This document shows, piece after piece, positions 16,901-24,971 of a DNA stretch of 35,695 nucleotides. Each line of letters starts with the position of its first letter. Positions within the stretch are counted from its first letter, which is position 1. The stretch comes from an uncultured Pseudomonas sp. (lineage in GTDB: Bacteria; Pseudomonadota; Gammaproteobacteria; Pseudomonadales; Pseudomonadaceae), in the NCBI RefSeq assembly GCF_946885885.1, contig NZ_CAMPHN010000031.1, forward strand, positions 1 through 35,695, read 5' to 3'. The notes below the pieces were generated by a model that made no database searches, was not told the DNA's origin, and worked only from the letters and a program-made list of their open reading frames with translations. Position numbers and translations under genes: made by a program.

Positions 16901-19900
16901 GAGTAATTTTGTCCTGCCGCAATATAGGAATAGAAATATTTTGCCCATTTGCCCGCGAATAGGAAATTACATCGGCCTCAGCGCCTGCAACTAAAAATAC
17001 TGGCTTTTTATTTACAACTAGACTTTCAGGGTCTGGAAGAACTCGGTACCCCTTGCGACCTCTTGTGCCATCACCAAGACCAAAGAAAACGTTCGCATCA
17101 CCTGGAGCATGGCCCGTATGCCATCGATAGATCAAGTTACCGTCAGCATCTATACGACCAACCTGATCAATGATCAAACCTTTATCAACGGAAATCTTGA
17201 ATGTTTTTGCTTTTATTTCTTCCGATGGAATACCACTCAGGCTGACTTTCAAATCCACAATTTTATTTTCGTAGACTTCTTCAGGCAGCTCAGGATTCGC
17301 CTGGAACGATTTCACTGAAAAAGGAAAGCGCCGTACAAGATCATTAATCTTAACTACCAAGTAGTTATTATCCCCAGGCCTACTTGCTCGGTGGATTTTT
17401 ACTTTGGCCAGCCCGCCAAAAAGAGCCTCTGAATCTGTACTTAAAACACCCTCGCCTTCTACATAAAAATCAACTCCCACACCCGAAGGCATGATATTTC
17501 CATGACGATCAGTGACCCGCACACTGGCCTCAAGTTCACCAACATTCCCCGCATAGAGCTGGCCTGTAAAAGTTGCGCTGATGTTGGCCGGGGCACCTGG
17601 GATAACGTATACCTCTTTAAAGTAGGCCTTGGCATCTCCTCCTTGCAGCGCAGCATTAACTATTCCCTTGCTTCCGGCCGAAGTAGGCATAGTTAGCATG
17701 GTCGAGAAAACTCCAGTATCCATAGAGGTATTGATGGCCGGCGAAACACTACCGCCGCCCTCGACAGCCCAACGAACAGTTTCGGGCTTTTTGATCTCCT
17801 CTCGACGATGGTAATAACCCGCCAGCACAGCCTTCATTTCAACCTTAGGATCATCAGCACTAACGAATATATATTTACTATCCTCGTTGAAACTTTCATC
17901 TTCATTAGCAAACACGCTAAGATATTCAAACGCCCACTCAAGCAACGTATTACCTTGATCGCTATTGCTATACAATCGGATAGAAAGGAAATCATCGACG
18001 TCTAACAAACCCAAATGCTCAAGATTTTCGAAACGAATAGTTTGATCTTCGCCGAAAGTCGCCTCGATCTCTTGCTCACCAAACGCCAAGACTAGCTGCT
18101 TTTCCCCTTCATAACTCCACGCTTGCAACTCCCCAAATTGCGACTTGAGCAGATCGTAATAAATCTCTAACAACTTCTCAGTGCTTGCCAGCGTAGGCTT
18201 GTTATCTACATATGCTTGATCGATCAAATTCCTCGCATCAACTTTACGGATTTCTTTGATATTCAATTCATACAAACTGAACTGCATCTCCGGCCGATAC
18301 TGCCAGCTGTACATCGGCTCGGGCTTTTTCAGGTTCAGCTCAGGGTGTTCCTTGTCCGCCTTGCGGTAGGCCTGCCGGGCGATTTCGCTGGCTTGTTCGT
18401 CGTGCAGCGGGACTTGTACCGGTACGTATTTGCTCGGGCGGTATTTGAGGATGCCTTCGCCGTTGCCGGTGGCGAAGTCCGGGTTGCGGTTTTCCGGCTG
18501 CCCGGCCACTTGCAGGTAGAGGTGTTGTTTGGCCAACACTTTTTCCGGCAGTTGGATGACCTGCACCTGTTGGCCGGGTTTGATTTTGAATTGCGAGAGG
18601 TTGTTGGCGCCCACAGGGGCGAGTTGGTTGGCGGCAACGATTTTGGCCAGGCGGCCGGTATAGCCGTAGTCGGCCAGGGCTTCGGGCAGGGGGCCGCCGT
18701 CCTGGTCGCGCCAGTCGGTGTAGATGGCGATGCTGATATCGCTGCCCAGGCCCGCGCCTTCGTTGCCGATCAGTTGTTTCTTTTCCTCGCCTTTGGTCAT
18801 GCCCCGTTCGATCTTGTTTTTGCGCTCGGCCCAGACTTTCAGGTTGGGCGGGGTGAGCTGGATGCGCGCCTGGTTGAGGTCGATCATGTTGCCGTTCAGC
18901 GAGGCGTTGAGGCTGATCCGGGCGCTGCCCATATAACCGGTGGGGCGGTTGATGGCGATGATGCGCACCTGCTCGCCCGACTTGAGGTGGTTGGCGGTGC
19001 GCTTTTGAAATTCTTCGGTAAAACCGCCAGCGCTTTGCCACTTGGTGAAGTTGGCTTCGCCGTTGCGACCTGCCAGGGCGTAGTTGTTTTCGACGGCGCC
19101 ACGCAACTGAATGGTGAAGCGGAAGCTGCCTTGCTTGTCATCCACACCGGAGTAGTTTTTGTACAGCTCGTTCTCGTGCAGGCCGCGGCGCTCGGCCACC
19201 AGTTGCCCGGTGGATTCGCGGAATACATAGATATCGGTGTCGCGCAGGTCTTCGCTGGTGATGCTTTGCAACAAGCCACGGTCCTTGAAGTCGGCCGTGG
19301 TATCGATCAGGCGAGTGAAGTCGGGGGCGGTTTCCTCGGTGCTGGCCGGTTTGCCGCTGTGCCGGCTGGACAGGTAGATGCCTTGCAGTTCGGCTTCTGC
19401 GACTGCGGTTTCGACGAAGACTTCGCGCTCTTTGCCGTCGATGGTTTTTTTGACCTTCTTGCCCGGCACTATGATTTCCGGTTTTTCGTCGCCGTCGAAG
19501 TCGTAGGCATCCTGGACGGTTTTGGCGTAGTCGCTGGTCTCTGGGTTGTAGGCTGTTTTGGCGTCCAGTTTGACATTGGCAAAGGCAGCGGCACCATCCA
19601 CCACCATCAGATCGACGGGGAAGTCGAATTTCGGTTTTACCGGTGTGGCCATAGTCGCGATGACCATGGCGGCACCCATGCTGTAGACCCCCAGGCCATT
19701 GCAGAAGTCGTAGTCCTGGCGCACCAGGTAGTAGGGCATCATCGAGTTGCCGCGCGGGTTGAAGCGCGAGTAGTACAGCTCCAAGTAGACCGGAGTGGTG
19801 TACTCGAAGGTGAACCCGGGGCAAGCCGGTAGAAAGTAGTTCATGCGGTACTTGCCGTCCGCATCGGTGATGGCGAAGCCACCAGCGATATGCCCGCCCA

Positions 19901-20624
19901 GGCTCACCGGAACGCTGGGCATCTTGCCGTAGATTTCGCTGTCATGATCACGGCGCAGGTTCGTCGCGACCTTGCCATCCTTGCCGAAGAAGCCCACGCG
20001 AAAGGCGATGGTGTTGGCCGTTTGGTGCAGGATGTCGCCGGCTTCGGACAGCAGCAGCGAGGCACTGGAAGCCGAGGGTTGCACGCTGGCTTTGATCGGC
20101 AGTTCGAGCAACAGCAGATCCGAGCCGTCTTTGAGGTAGCGATTGTTCTCGGCGCGCACCAGCACGGTCAAGGTGTTGGGGGCGATCGAGGGCTTCTGGA
20201 TGGTTTCGCCGCCGGCGGTTTTGAAGGTGCTGCCACGGTAAGCCGCCGCGGTCATTTCTTCGTGCTCGGGGTAACGCGTCTTGGCGTCCGCCAGGCGCTG
20301 CAACAGGCTGCGGTAATAGGCGCCCGCCATGATCTGCGCGCGCTCGTACTCGCCGGTTTTCTCGGCGATTTCGCGGCCTTCGTTGCCGCTGCTGTCGTAC
20401 TCGACGTAGTACGGATTACCCGCCGGGCTCAAGACGATCGCCCGGGTATAGACCGCGCCATGCTTGTAGTAGGTCTGCGGGATATACACGCCAGGAATCA
20501 TACCCAACGACCAGAAGGCATGGACGCCGCTGCTCCAGCCAATCAGCAGGCAGACGACCAGGCTGAAGGTGCTACTGCGCACTAAGGTGCGGCATAAGGT
20601 GCGAAAGAAAAGCAGCATGTCCAT
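13986..20624 (-). CDS. Giant secreted polymorphic toxin A1, C-terminal PD-(D/E)xK-like nuclease
   Basis: A 2,212-residue protein. Residues 1-36 form a Sec signal peptide (hydrophobic SLVVCLLIGW, ending GVHA before FWSLGM). Residues 1-774 appear identical to toxin A2 and include a Ca-site-like YDFDGDEKPEI (about 372). Residues 775-1010 remain related to A2. Ig-like bacterial domains follow (about 1010-1200, for example PGAPANISATFTGQLYAGNV), then a LamG/ConA-like region (about 1320-1450). IVPK (1764-1767) and AYA (1768-1770) mark the junction to a 442-residue C-terminal tip. The tip has ERRPDIELEG and QWIELKS, giving D1948, E1963 and K1965 as a PD-(D/E)xK core, with a preceding helix containing YMYEMVSVAYYHAL. 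It ends in an acidic helical tail. The last ~1,400 codons are AT-rich. DNA cleavage is inferred from the motif. Confidence 0.8.
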   Translation of the reverse strand: MDMLLFFRTLCRTLVRSSTFSLVVCLLIGWSSGVHAFWSLGMIPGVYIPQTYYKHGAVYTRAIVLSPAGNPYYVEYDSSGNEGREIAEKTGEYERAQIMAGAYYRSLLQRLADAKTRYPEHEEMTAAAYRGSTFKTAGGETIQKPSIAPNTLTVLVRAENNRYLKDGSDLLLLELPIKASVQPSASSASLLLSEAGDILHQTANTIAFRVGFFGKDGKVATNLRRDHDSEIYGKMPSVPVSLGGHIAGGFAITDADGKYRMNYFLPACPGFTFEYTTPVYLELYYSRFNPRGNSMMPYYLVRQDYDFCNGLGVYSMGAAMVIATMATPVKPKFDFPVDLMVVDGAAAFANVKLDAKTAYNPETSDYAKTVQDAYDFDGDEKPEIIVPGKKVKKTIDGKEREVFVETAVAEAELQGIYLSSRHSGKPASTEETAPDFTRLIDTTADFKDRGLLQSITSEDLRDTDIYVFRESTGQLVAERRGLHENELYKNYSGVDDKQGSFRFTIQLRGAVENNYALAGRNGEANFTKWQSAGGFTEEFQKRTANHLKSGEQVRIIAINRPTGYMGSARISLNASLNGNMIDLNQARIQLTPPNLKVWAERKNKIERGMTKGEEKKQLIGNEGAGLGSDISIAIYTDWRDQDGGPLPEALADYGYTGRLAKIVAANQLAPVGANNLSQFKIKPGQQVQVIQLPEKVLAKQHLYLQVAGQPENRNPDFATGNGEGILKYRPSKYVPVQVPLHDEQASEIARQAYRKADKEHPELNLKKPEPMYSWQYRPEMQFSLYELNIKEIRKVDARNLIDQAYVDNKPTLASTEKLLEIYYDLLKSQFGELQAWSYEGEKQLVLAFGEQEIEATFGEDQTIRFENLEHLGLLDVDDFLSIRLYSNSDQGNTLLEWAFEYLSVFANEDESFNEDSKYIFVSADDPKVEMKAVLAGYYHRREEIKKPETVRWAVEGGGSVSPAINTSMDTGVFSTMLTMPTSAGSKGIVNAALQGGDAKAYFKEVYVIPGAPANISATFTGQLYAGNVGELEASVRVTDRHGNIMPSGVGVDFYVEGEGVLSTDSEALFGGLAKVKIHRASRPGDNNYLVVKINDLVRRFPFSVKSFQANPELPEEVYENKIVDLKVSLSGIPSEEIKAKTFKISVDKGLIIDQVGRIDADGNLIYRWHTGHAPGDANVFFGLGDGTRGRKGYRVLPDPESLVVNKKPVFLVAGAEADVISYSRANGQNISIPILRQDKITLKGKPGENIIIRLGDALSPNRQSLTTLRPGNLERSRFLSQGQLIAKAPGFRHKLSTVDGRPVAFNYKGYALTLGESAKLIEAAQRNDLRLAMEFESENDGVLLSWQDLLSFNIYQGKLQVTRKLSDGEQEIFQEHVLPSSSGIHLLQLNSEGGAFHYSLDDIQGVVSPVDGAIAKNDSKISLLGWKGASLRHFSAVSQSAAPLVKLNKLTEDTIHVGLDAQGQAELLLEMSTASLSGGYQAVPLTIGNEILSVPVYTADAVKAVLGGLLEHSELNIDAVRNGLAYDRRSGSSFLQQANISTQVMEGALSNTEKLKALLSVFVSLPEGHYLVSHVDRLSTFVGETTAPEFESAIISLLGKVIAQRGSSDASYSYKRMLGLLVLSEMLERYRDMATFLAHSVETTEDLERWLNILALPANGWVFFDPPTPRVEQSCTADVIYAFEVEGGEKGMPYNPCRLSGEMFGQWLEGILNEVPDYRDSPHEIHVFLQGLYEGLPSSDYGMRKELFNTSILPEDSISAMDFIVPKAYAAAPAVPGAAAIAAAAARQAAKNFAKNLTKFMIGKSNTRINPLLFAASTVYVNHSVRCDNESAGCNPLVFERTADDKPGEGNPAKQKVNNVMLHLAIGLATGMKRAVVIDEENIGKDAYSCSLLHFTHGYMYEMVSVAYYHALNSSGVGKKIVGWDRRYYVPLYGNRSDKAQLIERRPDIELEGAADDRTQWIELKSVQAGASYRLNGSQLPTREEFEDKFPVMSSKTNLDSQAYHKQFVMDRIAAYGKFRGENIRINERFYWRFHKWKPKFYAATAKRPKLENGFPLHTKIKNTGSVTYLEVIKDIFAKPPADSAFTERMLMVSDKKPPISGNLSKEQMNEIFENPMFDNAGADIDDYLIDAILKKAGYSDTVVNGLKMASSSIKKYQELQEKWDKYAGVLGKLELDFDVDLEELLPDDLRKNAEELGKEFSIDLDMKCDDD

Positions 20625-23298
20625 CTATCAAGCATCCCTGAGCTGGCGCTATTGGCTATTGTTCAAACGGTTCAATTCGCTTTGCAGTTGGCGCAGGTTG
20701 AGCTGCCCTTCCGCATAGGCTTTAAGTGCGGGTTGGGCTTCGCCGCCGACCAGGGCAAAACCGATCAGGTCGAGGGTCTGTAGCACCAGCTCGCCGCGGC
20801 TGAGCACCCGGTAATTGCTCACCTGCCCAACACCCACGGGGACGATGCGTTTGGCCTGCGGGTCGAGGCCGACCAGCACCACGTAATCATCGTTGTCCGG
20901 CAGGTAGTCGTAGCTGTCGCCCAACTTCAAGGCGGCCAGATCGACACTGACCGCACCTTCCACGGCAATGCCGCCGGGCTGCATGCCGTACATCCAGTAC
21001 GGCATGGCCAAGGGCTCGACCGGGTACGGCAATTGCGCGAACTCGAGGAGTTGCGCATGCACGTCGCCGCTCTGGGTGCCATCGGGGAATTGCAAGCTGG
21101 CCTGGCTCAGATCGAGCTTCAACTCGCCTTGCAGCAGGCTGAACACCTGACCGCCTTCCAGAGCGCTATAGGGCAGGTTGCTGTTCAACTGTGCCAGCTG
21201 GAAGCGGCCCAGTTCATTGCTGCGTCCACCCTGAATGGCGACAGCTTTACGCTCGCTGCCGTAGTTGCGATTGCTCTGGCCTGGGTTCAGCTCCAGCCGG
21301 TAGTTGCCGCCGGCAATGTTCTCCTGCGCCGCATCGCCGAAGCCGAAGTTGAAGGCGCCATCGCGGTTGGTGCGAGTGCTGCGACCCAGCTCGACCAGGC
21401 GGACCTCCAGGTCGGGAACCGGCTGCTGCAACTGGTCGAACACCGCGCCGCTGATCAGGGTCGGCAAGGCTCGCGTCTGGTAGCGGATGCGTTGCAGTTC
21501 CTGGCCGTCGTAGCGCACCTCGACCGAGACTTCGGCGGCGTACGCCACATCCCGCGCGGGGTAGAAGGCGACTACCTGATTGCCGGGCAGCAGCGACAAC
21601 TCGCCCGGTACGGGCTCATAGCTGCGATTTACATCCACCAATTGGTAACCTTTGGCCTCCAGCGGGTTTACGCCTAACGGATCCATATCCACATAGGTTT
21701 TACCGTTAGCGCTTTCGAATACCTTGAGTTCCAACTTGGTCGGATCGATGGCCTGGTTGAAGTAGAGGGTGATGAAGTCATTGGGGTCGACGTTCTTCGC
21801 GGCGTTATTTGGCGAAATGCGCTCGATGGCAATCGGCACCTGCTCCTGCGTCACCACGGTGATGCTGCGGTTGCTCTGGGCGACGACTTGTTGATTGCCA
21901 TCCTGCAACACGGCAAGCAGACGGTATTGGCCGCTTTGCGGCGGAATTTGCAGGGTCGCGCTCTTCAGTGTGGTGTCGCCCAGCAGACCCGCTTCGGCGA
22001 GGCTGTCGCCATTGCTCGAGAGCAGGAACACGCGCGGGACGAGTTGGCCACTAAGGTCTTCGATACGCGCCGCCACTTGCAGGCTGATCGGCTCGCCGAG
22101 GTTGAGCAGTTCGCTGCCCTCGGTCGGCAGCACCCAGTTGATCGCGGCTTGCCCGGACAGCTCCAGGCTGTACTCGCGTCGTAGCTGATTGCCGGCCTGG
22201 TCGCGGGCCTCCAAGGTCAGGCTGACCGGCTGGCCGAGCGGCAAACCGACCTGGGCGGCGAAGCGGAACTCGCCGGCCTGGGCGCCCGGTTGCAGGGCAA
22301 CGTCCTGGCCATTGAGCTGGAAGCTGGCGAGGTTGTTTTCGCGCACGGTGCCCGTGATCGGGTAAGGCTGCTCGCTGACCCGGTTCTGCGCGGGCAGCTC
22401 CAATAGCGGCGCATCGAGGATGATCTGCGGCGCTTGTCGATCCAACTGCCAACTGAGGCTCTGGCGGGTTTCCTGGCCACTGTTGTCGCGCGCGATCAAC
22501 TCGGCGCCGAACGTCGACTGGCCGTCCGGAATAGTCAGGCTTTCGCGCAGATCCAGGAGCTGGGCGCCGGGCTCGCGCAGCGTCAAGCTGCGGCCATTGA
22601 GCGTGACCCGCTGCAAACCGCCTTCGGCGAATACCTGGCCGCTCAAGACAAAGCTGGCGCCCGGCAACAGGCTGCCGTTGGCCGGCGACAGATTGTCGAA
22701 GCGCGGTGCGGCGAAGCTGGTTTGCGGCGGCTGGTAGGTGACCAGAACGCTACGTTGAACGCTGCGCTGCTCGACCCAGCCCTGAATCGACAGGGTGTTA
22801 GGCCCCGGCTGCAAGTTAAGGGCAGTGGACTGGAAGTTGAACTCGGTGACCTGGGCGGTCGGCGACAGGGTGGCGGCCTGGCCGTTGACCAATACCTCCA
22901 GGCGCTGGGCCGGCTGGTCGCTACGCAGCAGGCCGCGCACCACCAGAGTGGCCTCGGTCAACACAGCACCCGACTGCGGGTAATCGATACGCAGGCCGAT
23001 ATCGCTGGCCAACGGCTGACGCTCCACGTTACGCGCGAGCTGCGCCGCGTTGCCGGCCTTGTCGAAGGCCGTCAGGGTTAACAGGTTAGTGCCTTCGAGT
23101 AGCGGCACGCTCGCCGTCCACTGCGCCGCTTGCACGCTCACGGCAAAACGCGCGCCCGGGAAGCGATCTGAGCTGAACTCCAGACGATCCACGCCTGAGC
23201 CACTGTCGCTGACGCTGCCACTCAGGTTGACGCTGTCTTCATTGACGCTGAGGAAGTCCGGGCCGTCGATGCTGACATCCGGCGCCACGCGATCGGGG
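18266..23298 (-). repeat. About 5.0-kb direct repeat, copy 1
   Basis: This segment matches 29881-34913 at a constant offset of 11,615 bases. From 18303 to 23298 I noticed no difference. A few mismatches appear at 18266-18302. It covers codons 1-774 of the A gene and 879 codons of the B gene. The right edge is sharp, after GATCGGGG at 23298. Confidence 0.92.
20649..23288 (-). CDS. Ig-like repeat protein B, 5'-truncated duplicate
   Basis: An open frame of 879 codons, apparently identical to the C-terminal part of the B gene at 32264-35695. It contains Ig-like modules (VDRLEFSSDRFPGARF, LTLTAFDKAGNAAQLARNVE), an SbsA-type Ig-like domain (ISPNNAAKNVDPNDFITLYF) and a carboxypeptidase-regulatory-like fold (PDLEVRLVELG...TNRDGAFNFGF). 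It lacks the thrombospondin type-3 repeats and any signal peptide. The frame continues 20 codons upstream of the GTG at 23288 with foreign sequence and then hits a TGA (23349-23351). No ATG, GTG or TTG lies in that extension, and the GTG has no clear ribosome site. It is likely non-functional or cytoplasmic. It ends 24 bases before A1. Confidence 0.75.
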   Translation of the reverse strand: MAPDVSIDGPDFLSVNEDSVNLSGSVSDSGSGVDRLEFSSDRFPGARFAVSVQAAQWTASVPLLEGTNLLTLTAFDKAGNAAQLARNVERQPLASDIGLRIDYPQSGAVLTEATLVVRGLLRSDQPAQRLEVLVNGQAATLSPTAQVTEFNFQSTALNLQPGPNTLSIQGWVEQRSVQRSVLVTYQPPQTSFAAPRFDNLSPANGSLLPGASFVLSGQVFAEGGLQRVTLNGRSLTLREPGAQLLDLRESLTIPDGQSTFGAELIARDNSGQETRQSLSWQLDRQAPQIILDAPLLELPAQNRVSEQPYPITGTVRENNLASFQLNGQDVALQPGAQAGEFRFAAQVGLPLGQPVSLTLEARDQAGNQLRREYSLELSGQAAINWVLPTEGSELLNLGEPISLQVAARIEDLSGQLVPRVFLLSSNGDSLAEAGLLGDTTLKSATLQIPPQSGQYRLLAVLQDGNQQVVAQSNRSITVVTQEQVPIAIERISPNNAAKNVDPNDFITLYFNQAIDPTKLELKVFESANGKTYVDMDPLGVNPLEAKGYQLVDVNRSYEPVPGELSLLPGNQVVAFYPARDVAYAAEVSVEVRYDGQELQRIRYQTRALPTLISGAVFDQLQQPVPDLEVRLVELGRSTRTNRDGAFNFGFGDAAQENIAGGNYRLELNPGQSNRNYGSERKAVAIQGGRSNELGRFQLAQLNSNLPYSALEGGQVFSLLQGELKLDLSQASLQFPDGTQSGDVHAQLLEFAQLPYPVEPLAMPYWMYGMQPGGIAVEGAVSVDLAALKLGDSYDYLPDNDDYVVLVGLDPQAKRIVPVGVGQVSNYRVLSRGELVLQTLDLIGFALVGGEAQPALKAYAEGQLNLRQLQSELNRLNNSQ

Positions 23299-23317
23299 CG
23301 CTGGCGTCGTTGCTGCC

Positions 23318-23350
23318 GACCGGCACTCGCATGCGCTGTATAAGCCGGTC
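23318..23350 (-). promoter_or_regulatory. Leader hairpin at the truncated-B junction
   Basis: Arms GACCGGC (23318-23324) and GCCGGTC (23344-23350) can form a 7-base-pair stem with a loop containing GCATGC. It is the closest of three hairpins between the boxA-like site and the duplicate B frame. Confidence 0.4.
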
Positions 23351-23367
23351 AGCTTAAAAATCGTTTA

Positions 23368-23408
23368 TGTGGGCACGAACTGGCCCACACCAGAGCACCA
23401 TTTGGTGC
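23368..23408 (-). promoter_or_regulatory. Two leader hairpins downstream of the boxA-like element
   Basis: The first has arms TGTGGGC (23368-23374) and GCCCACA (23383-23389) with an 8-base loop. The second has arms GCACCA (23395-23400) and TGGTGC (23403-23408). Neither has a T-tract on the minus strand, so they resemble leader structures more than terminators. Confidence 0.4.
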
Positions 23409-23426
23409 CCTGGGTTAACGCCGGAT

Positions 23427-23438
23427 TGTTAAAGAGCG
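23427..23438 (-). promoter_or_regulatory. boxA-like antitermination element
   Basis: On the minus strand the sequence is CGCTCTTTAACA, which differs from the rRNA boxA consensus TGCTCTTTAACA only in the first base. It points towards truncated B and toxin A1. NusB/NusE binding at boxA is known for rRNA operons; a similar role for this long operon is inferred. Confidence 0.45.
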
Positions 23439-23560
23439 GTTCGAGCGATGCCGAAGGGAATCCGAAACCTATCCCAAAATTTCATAAAAACAAAAATGCA
23501 TGAGCAACCCCCTTCGTGAGCCCTTACTCAACGACTAAACTGGCCGCGTCCGAGTAACCG

Positions 23561-24271
23561 ATGGCTCAAGTCCAACCCATGCCTCAAAAATTAATCAGCC
23601 TACCGCTCAATCTCTTGCTGCCTGGAGCAGGGCTTGCTTATTTGGGGTCTGTCAAAAGGGCCTTGGCGTTTCAAGCCCTTTTCTATTTGCTGCTAACCTT
23701 CCTTTCGTTGACCCGTCTGATTCTGCACCCGACCGGATGGATAATCCTGATAGGCGCGGTGTGCCTGCTCTGCTTGGGAAGTGCCTTATACGGGCTGGCC
23801 TTTTCCCCTTTCACCTTGAAAATGCGTGAGCGGCTTATTCGTTTACTCGGCTTCAGCCTGCTGAGCGTACTCAGCCTTGGGCTAGGCCTGACGAATAAAC
23901 AAAGTCTGTTGGGTGTCCAAGTGTACTTTGTGCCCTCGCCCTCAATGACCCCAACGCTCAATCCTGGCGACTTTATTCTGGTTGATACCTGGGCCTACTC
24001 TACTCACACCCCTGTCACCGGCGATATCGTGGTATTTCAGCAAGCCGCCGATTTCGCGGTCGTCAAACGCTGCGCCAACTGGCCGGGTACAAATTCCGGC
24101 ATCCAAGGTAATCAACTCTATGTCTTAGGGGATAATCCGCAACTGAGTATGGATAGTCGGAAGATTGGCGGAATAGACCTCGGCAAAATCAACGGCAGGG
24201 TTCGCCTCAAGCTGGTTACTTGGCAGCCTGAGGCACCGCGCTGGCAATGGCATATGGCTGACGTGCATTAA
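23561..24271 (+). CDS. S26-family type I signal peptidase
   Basis: A 236-residue membrane protein. Hydrophobic helices lie at about 35-53, 60-80 and 95-110, followed by a periplasmic catalytic domain. The catalytic serine is Ser128 in FVPSPSMTPTLNPGDFILVD and the general-base lysine is probably Lys169 in GDIVVFQ...FAVVKRC. The C-terminal box YVLGDNPQLSMDSRKIGGID matches the GDN-x-x-x-S-x-D-S-R motif of LepB-like enzymes. It is shorter than housekeeping LepB (over 280 in Pseudomonas). An alternative start is the ATG at 23579. It is the only plus-strand gene inside the toxin locus, and its stop overlaps the convergent 144-residue gene (TTAA). A dedicated role in processing A or B is inferred. 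Confidence 0.88.
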   Translation: MAQVQPMPQKLISLPLNLLLPGAGLAYLGSVKRALAFQALFYLLLTFLSLTRLILHPTGWIILIGAVCLLCLGSALYGLAFSPFTLKMRERLIRLLGFSLLSVLSLGLGLTNKQSLLGVQVYFVPSPSMTPTLNPGDFILVDTWAYSTHTPVTGDIVVFQQAADFAVVKRCANWPGTNSGIQGNQLYVLGDNPQLSMDSRKIGGIDLGKINGRVRLKLVTWQPEAPRWQWHMADVH

Positions 24272-24702
24272 AAGAGCAGAGGATCGAGAACCTGCACCAA
24301 CTGCCGGACTCTTTGACCGCTTGCTGTTTCGACCAGCGCATACAGACGGCAGTGCAAAACCCCTTCCTCAACGATGGCCTGCATCACCCCAGGGCAGCTA
24401 TTACCTTGAAGATCCTCGACATAATCATCAGGCCGCTCTTCAAAAAAGCTGCCGTCTTCGAGAAACGGTGCCATGGTTATGAATGCTTGCCAGTCGATCG
24501 CCTCTTCAGGGTCATGAGTAAAACTCAGTGTACTGGCACCTTGGCTTACACACTCCCAATCAATATCTATAAGGCATTCGATAAGATTTTCCGTAGTGCT
24601 TAGGTCTTCATCGAGTGCATAATTAAACGCGGCGAGCATAGACAAAACCCGGTCACCGCGAATGTGGATCAACGAAGACCCACGGTGCGTTTGATAACCC
24701 AT
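24268..24702 (-). CDS. Putative second immunity protein of the A2 cassette
   Basis: A 144-residue acidic protein beginning MGYQTHRGSSLIHIRGDRVL and ending LVETASGQRVRQLVQVLDPL. It has no signal peptide or membrane helix. It occupies the position of the small immunity-type genes behind A1, but I see no convincing sequence similarity to them beyond a short LVETAS segment, so it may be a different fold. It is separated from the 334-residue gene by 269 bases containing a decayed frame. Its stop codon overlaps that of the convergent signal peptidase gene. Function unknown; immunity inferred from position only. Confidence 0.6.
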   Translation of the reverse strand: MGYQTHRGSSLIHIRGDRVLSMLAAFNYALDEDLSTTENLIECLIDIDWECVSQGASTLSFTHDPEEAIDWQAFITMAPFLEDGSFFEERPDDYVEDLQGNSCPGVMQAIVEEGVLHCRLYALVETASGQRVRQLVQVLDPLLF

Positions 24703-24803
24703 TATTCAGCCAGCCTCGCTGCATCCAAAAACTGTCGCCCTGTGCTAATTAATCAAAATTTTGGATACGATAAAGCCCCACCAAGGTATGTTTAAAGGAA
24801 TTT

Positions 24804-24944
24804 TCAGGAACTGGGTGAAACCGCCTGTTTTTTGCCAGCGGTAATATATTCGCCTCCGCCAAAATCAACGGCACGTAACAACAGTTGGACCCGCTCGCTA
24901 TCGGCTCAGTTCAGAAAATTTCCGTTGCGCATCCCATTATCCAT
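24804..24944 (-). pseudogene. Small decayed coding frame between the two A2 cassette genes
   Basis: Starting at an ATG (24944) the frame reads MDNGMRNGNFLN, then TGA, then ADSERVQLLLRAVDFGGGEY and ITAGKKQAVSPSS before a second stop. A TGG-to-TGA change would explain the internal stop. It may be the relic of another immunity gene. It could also be chance, since it is only 47 codons. Confidence 0.35.
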
Positions 24945-24971
24945 CTAATAATCCCTGAGCAGACAGCGCGT

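Noticed and set aside
18216..19832. A 538-codon plus-strand open frame opposite toxin A1 (and its twin at 29960-31447)
   Set aside because: It lies antisense to a well-supported gene, is present only because of GC-rich third-position use, and its translation is low-complexity without recognisable domains.
23427..23438. boxA-like site considered as part of an rRNA operon
   Set aside because: No 16S, 23S or tRNA sequence is visible nearby, so only the leader-like element is reported.
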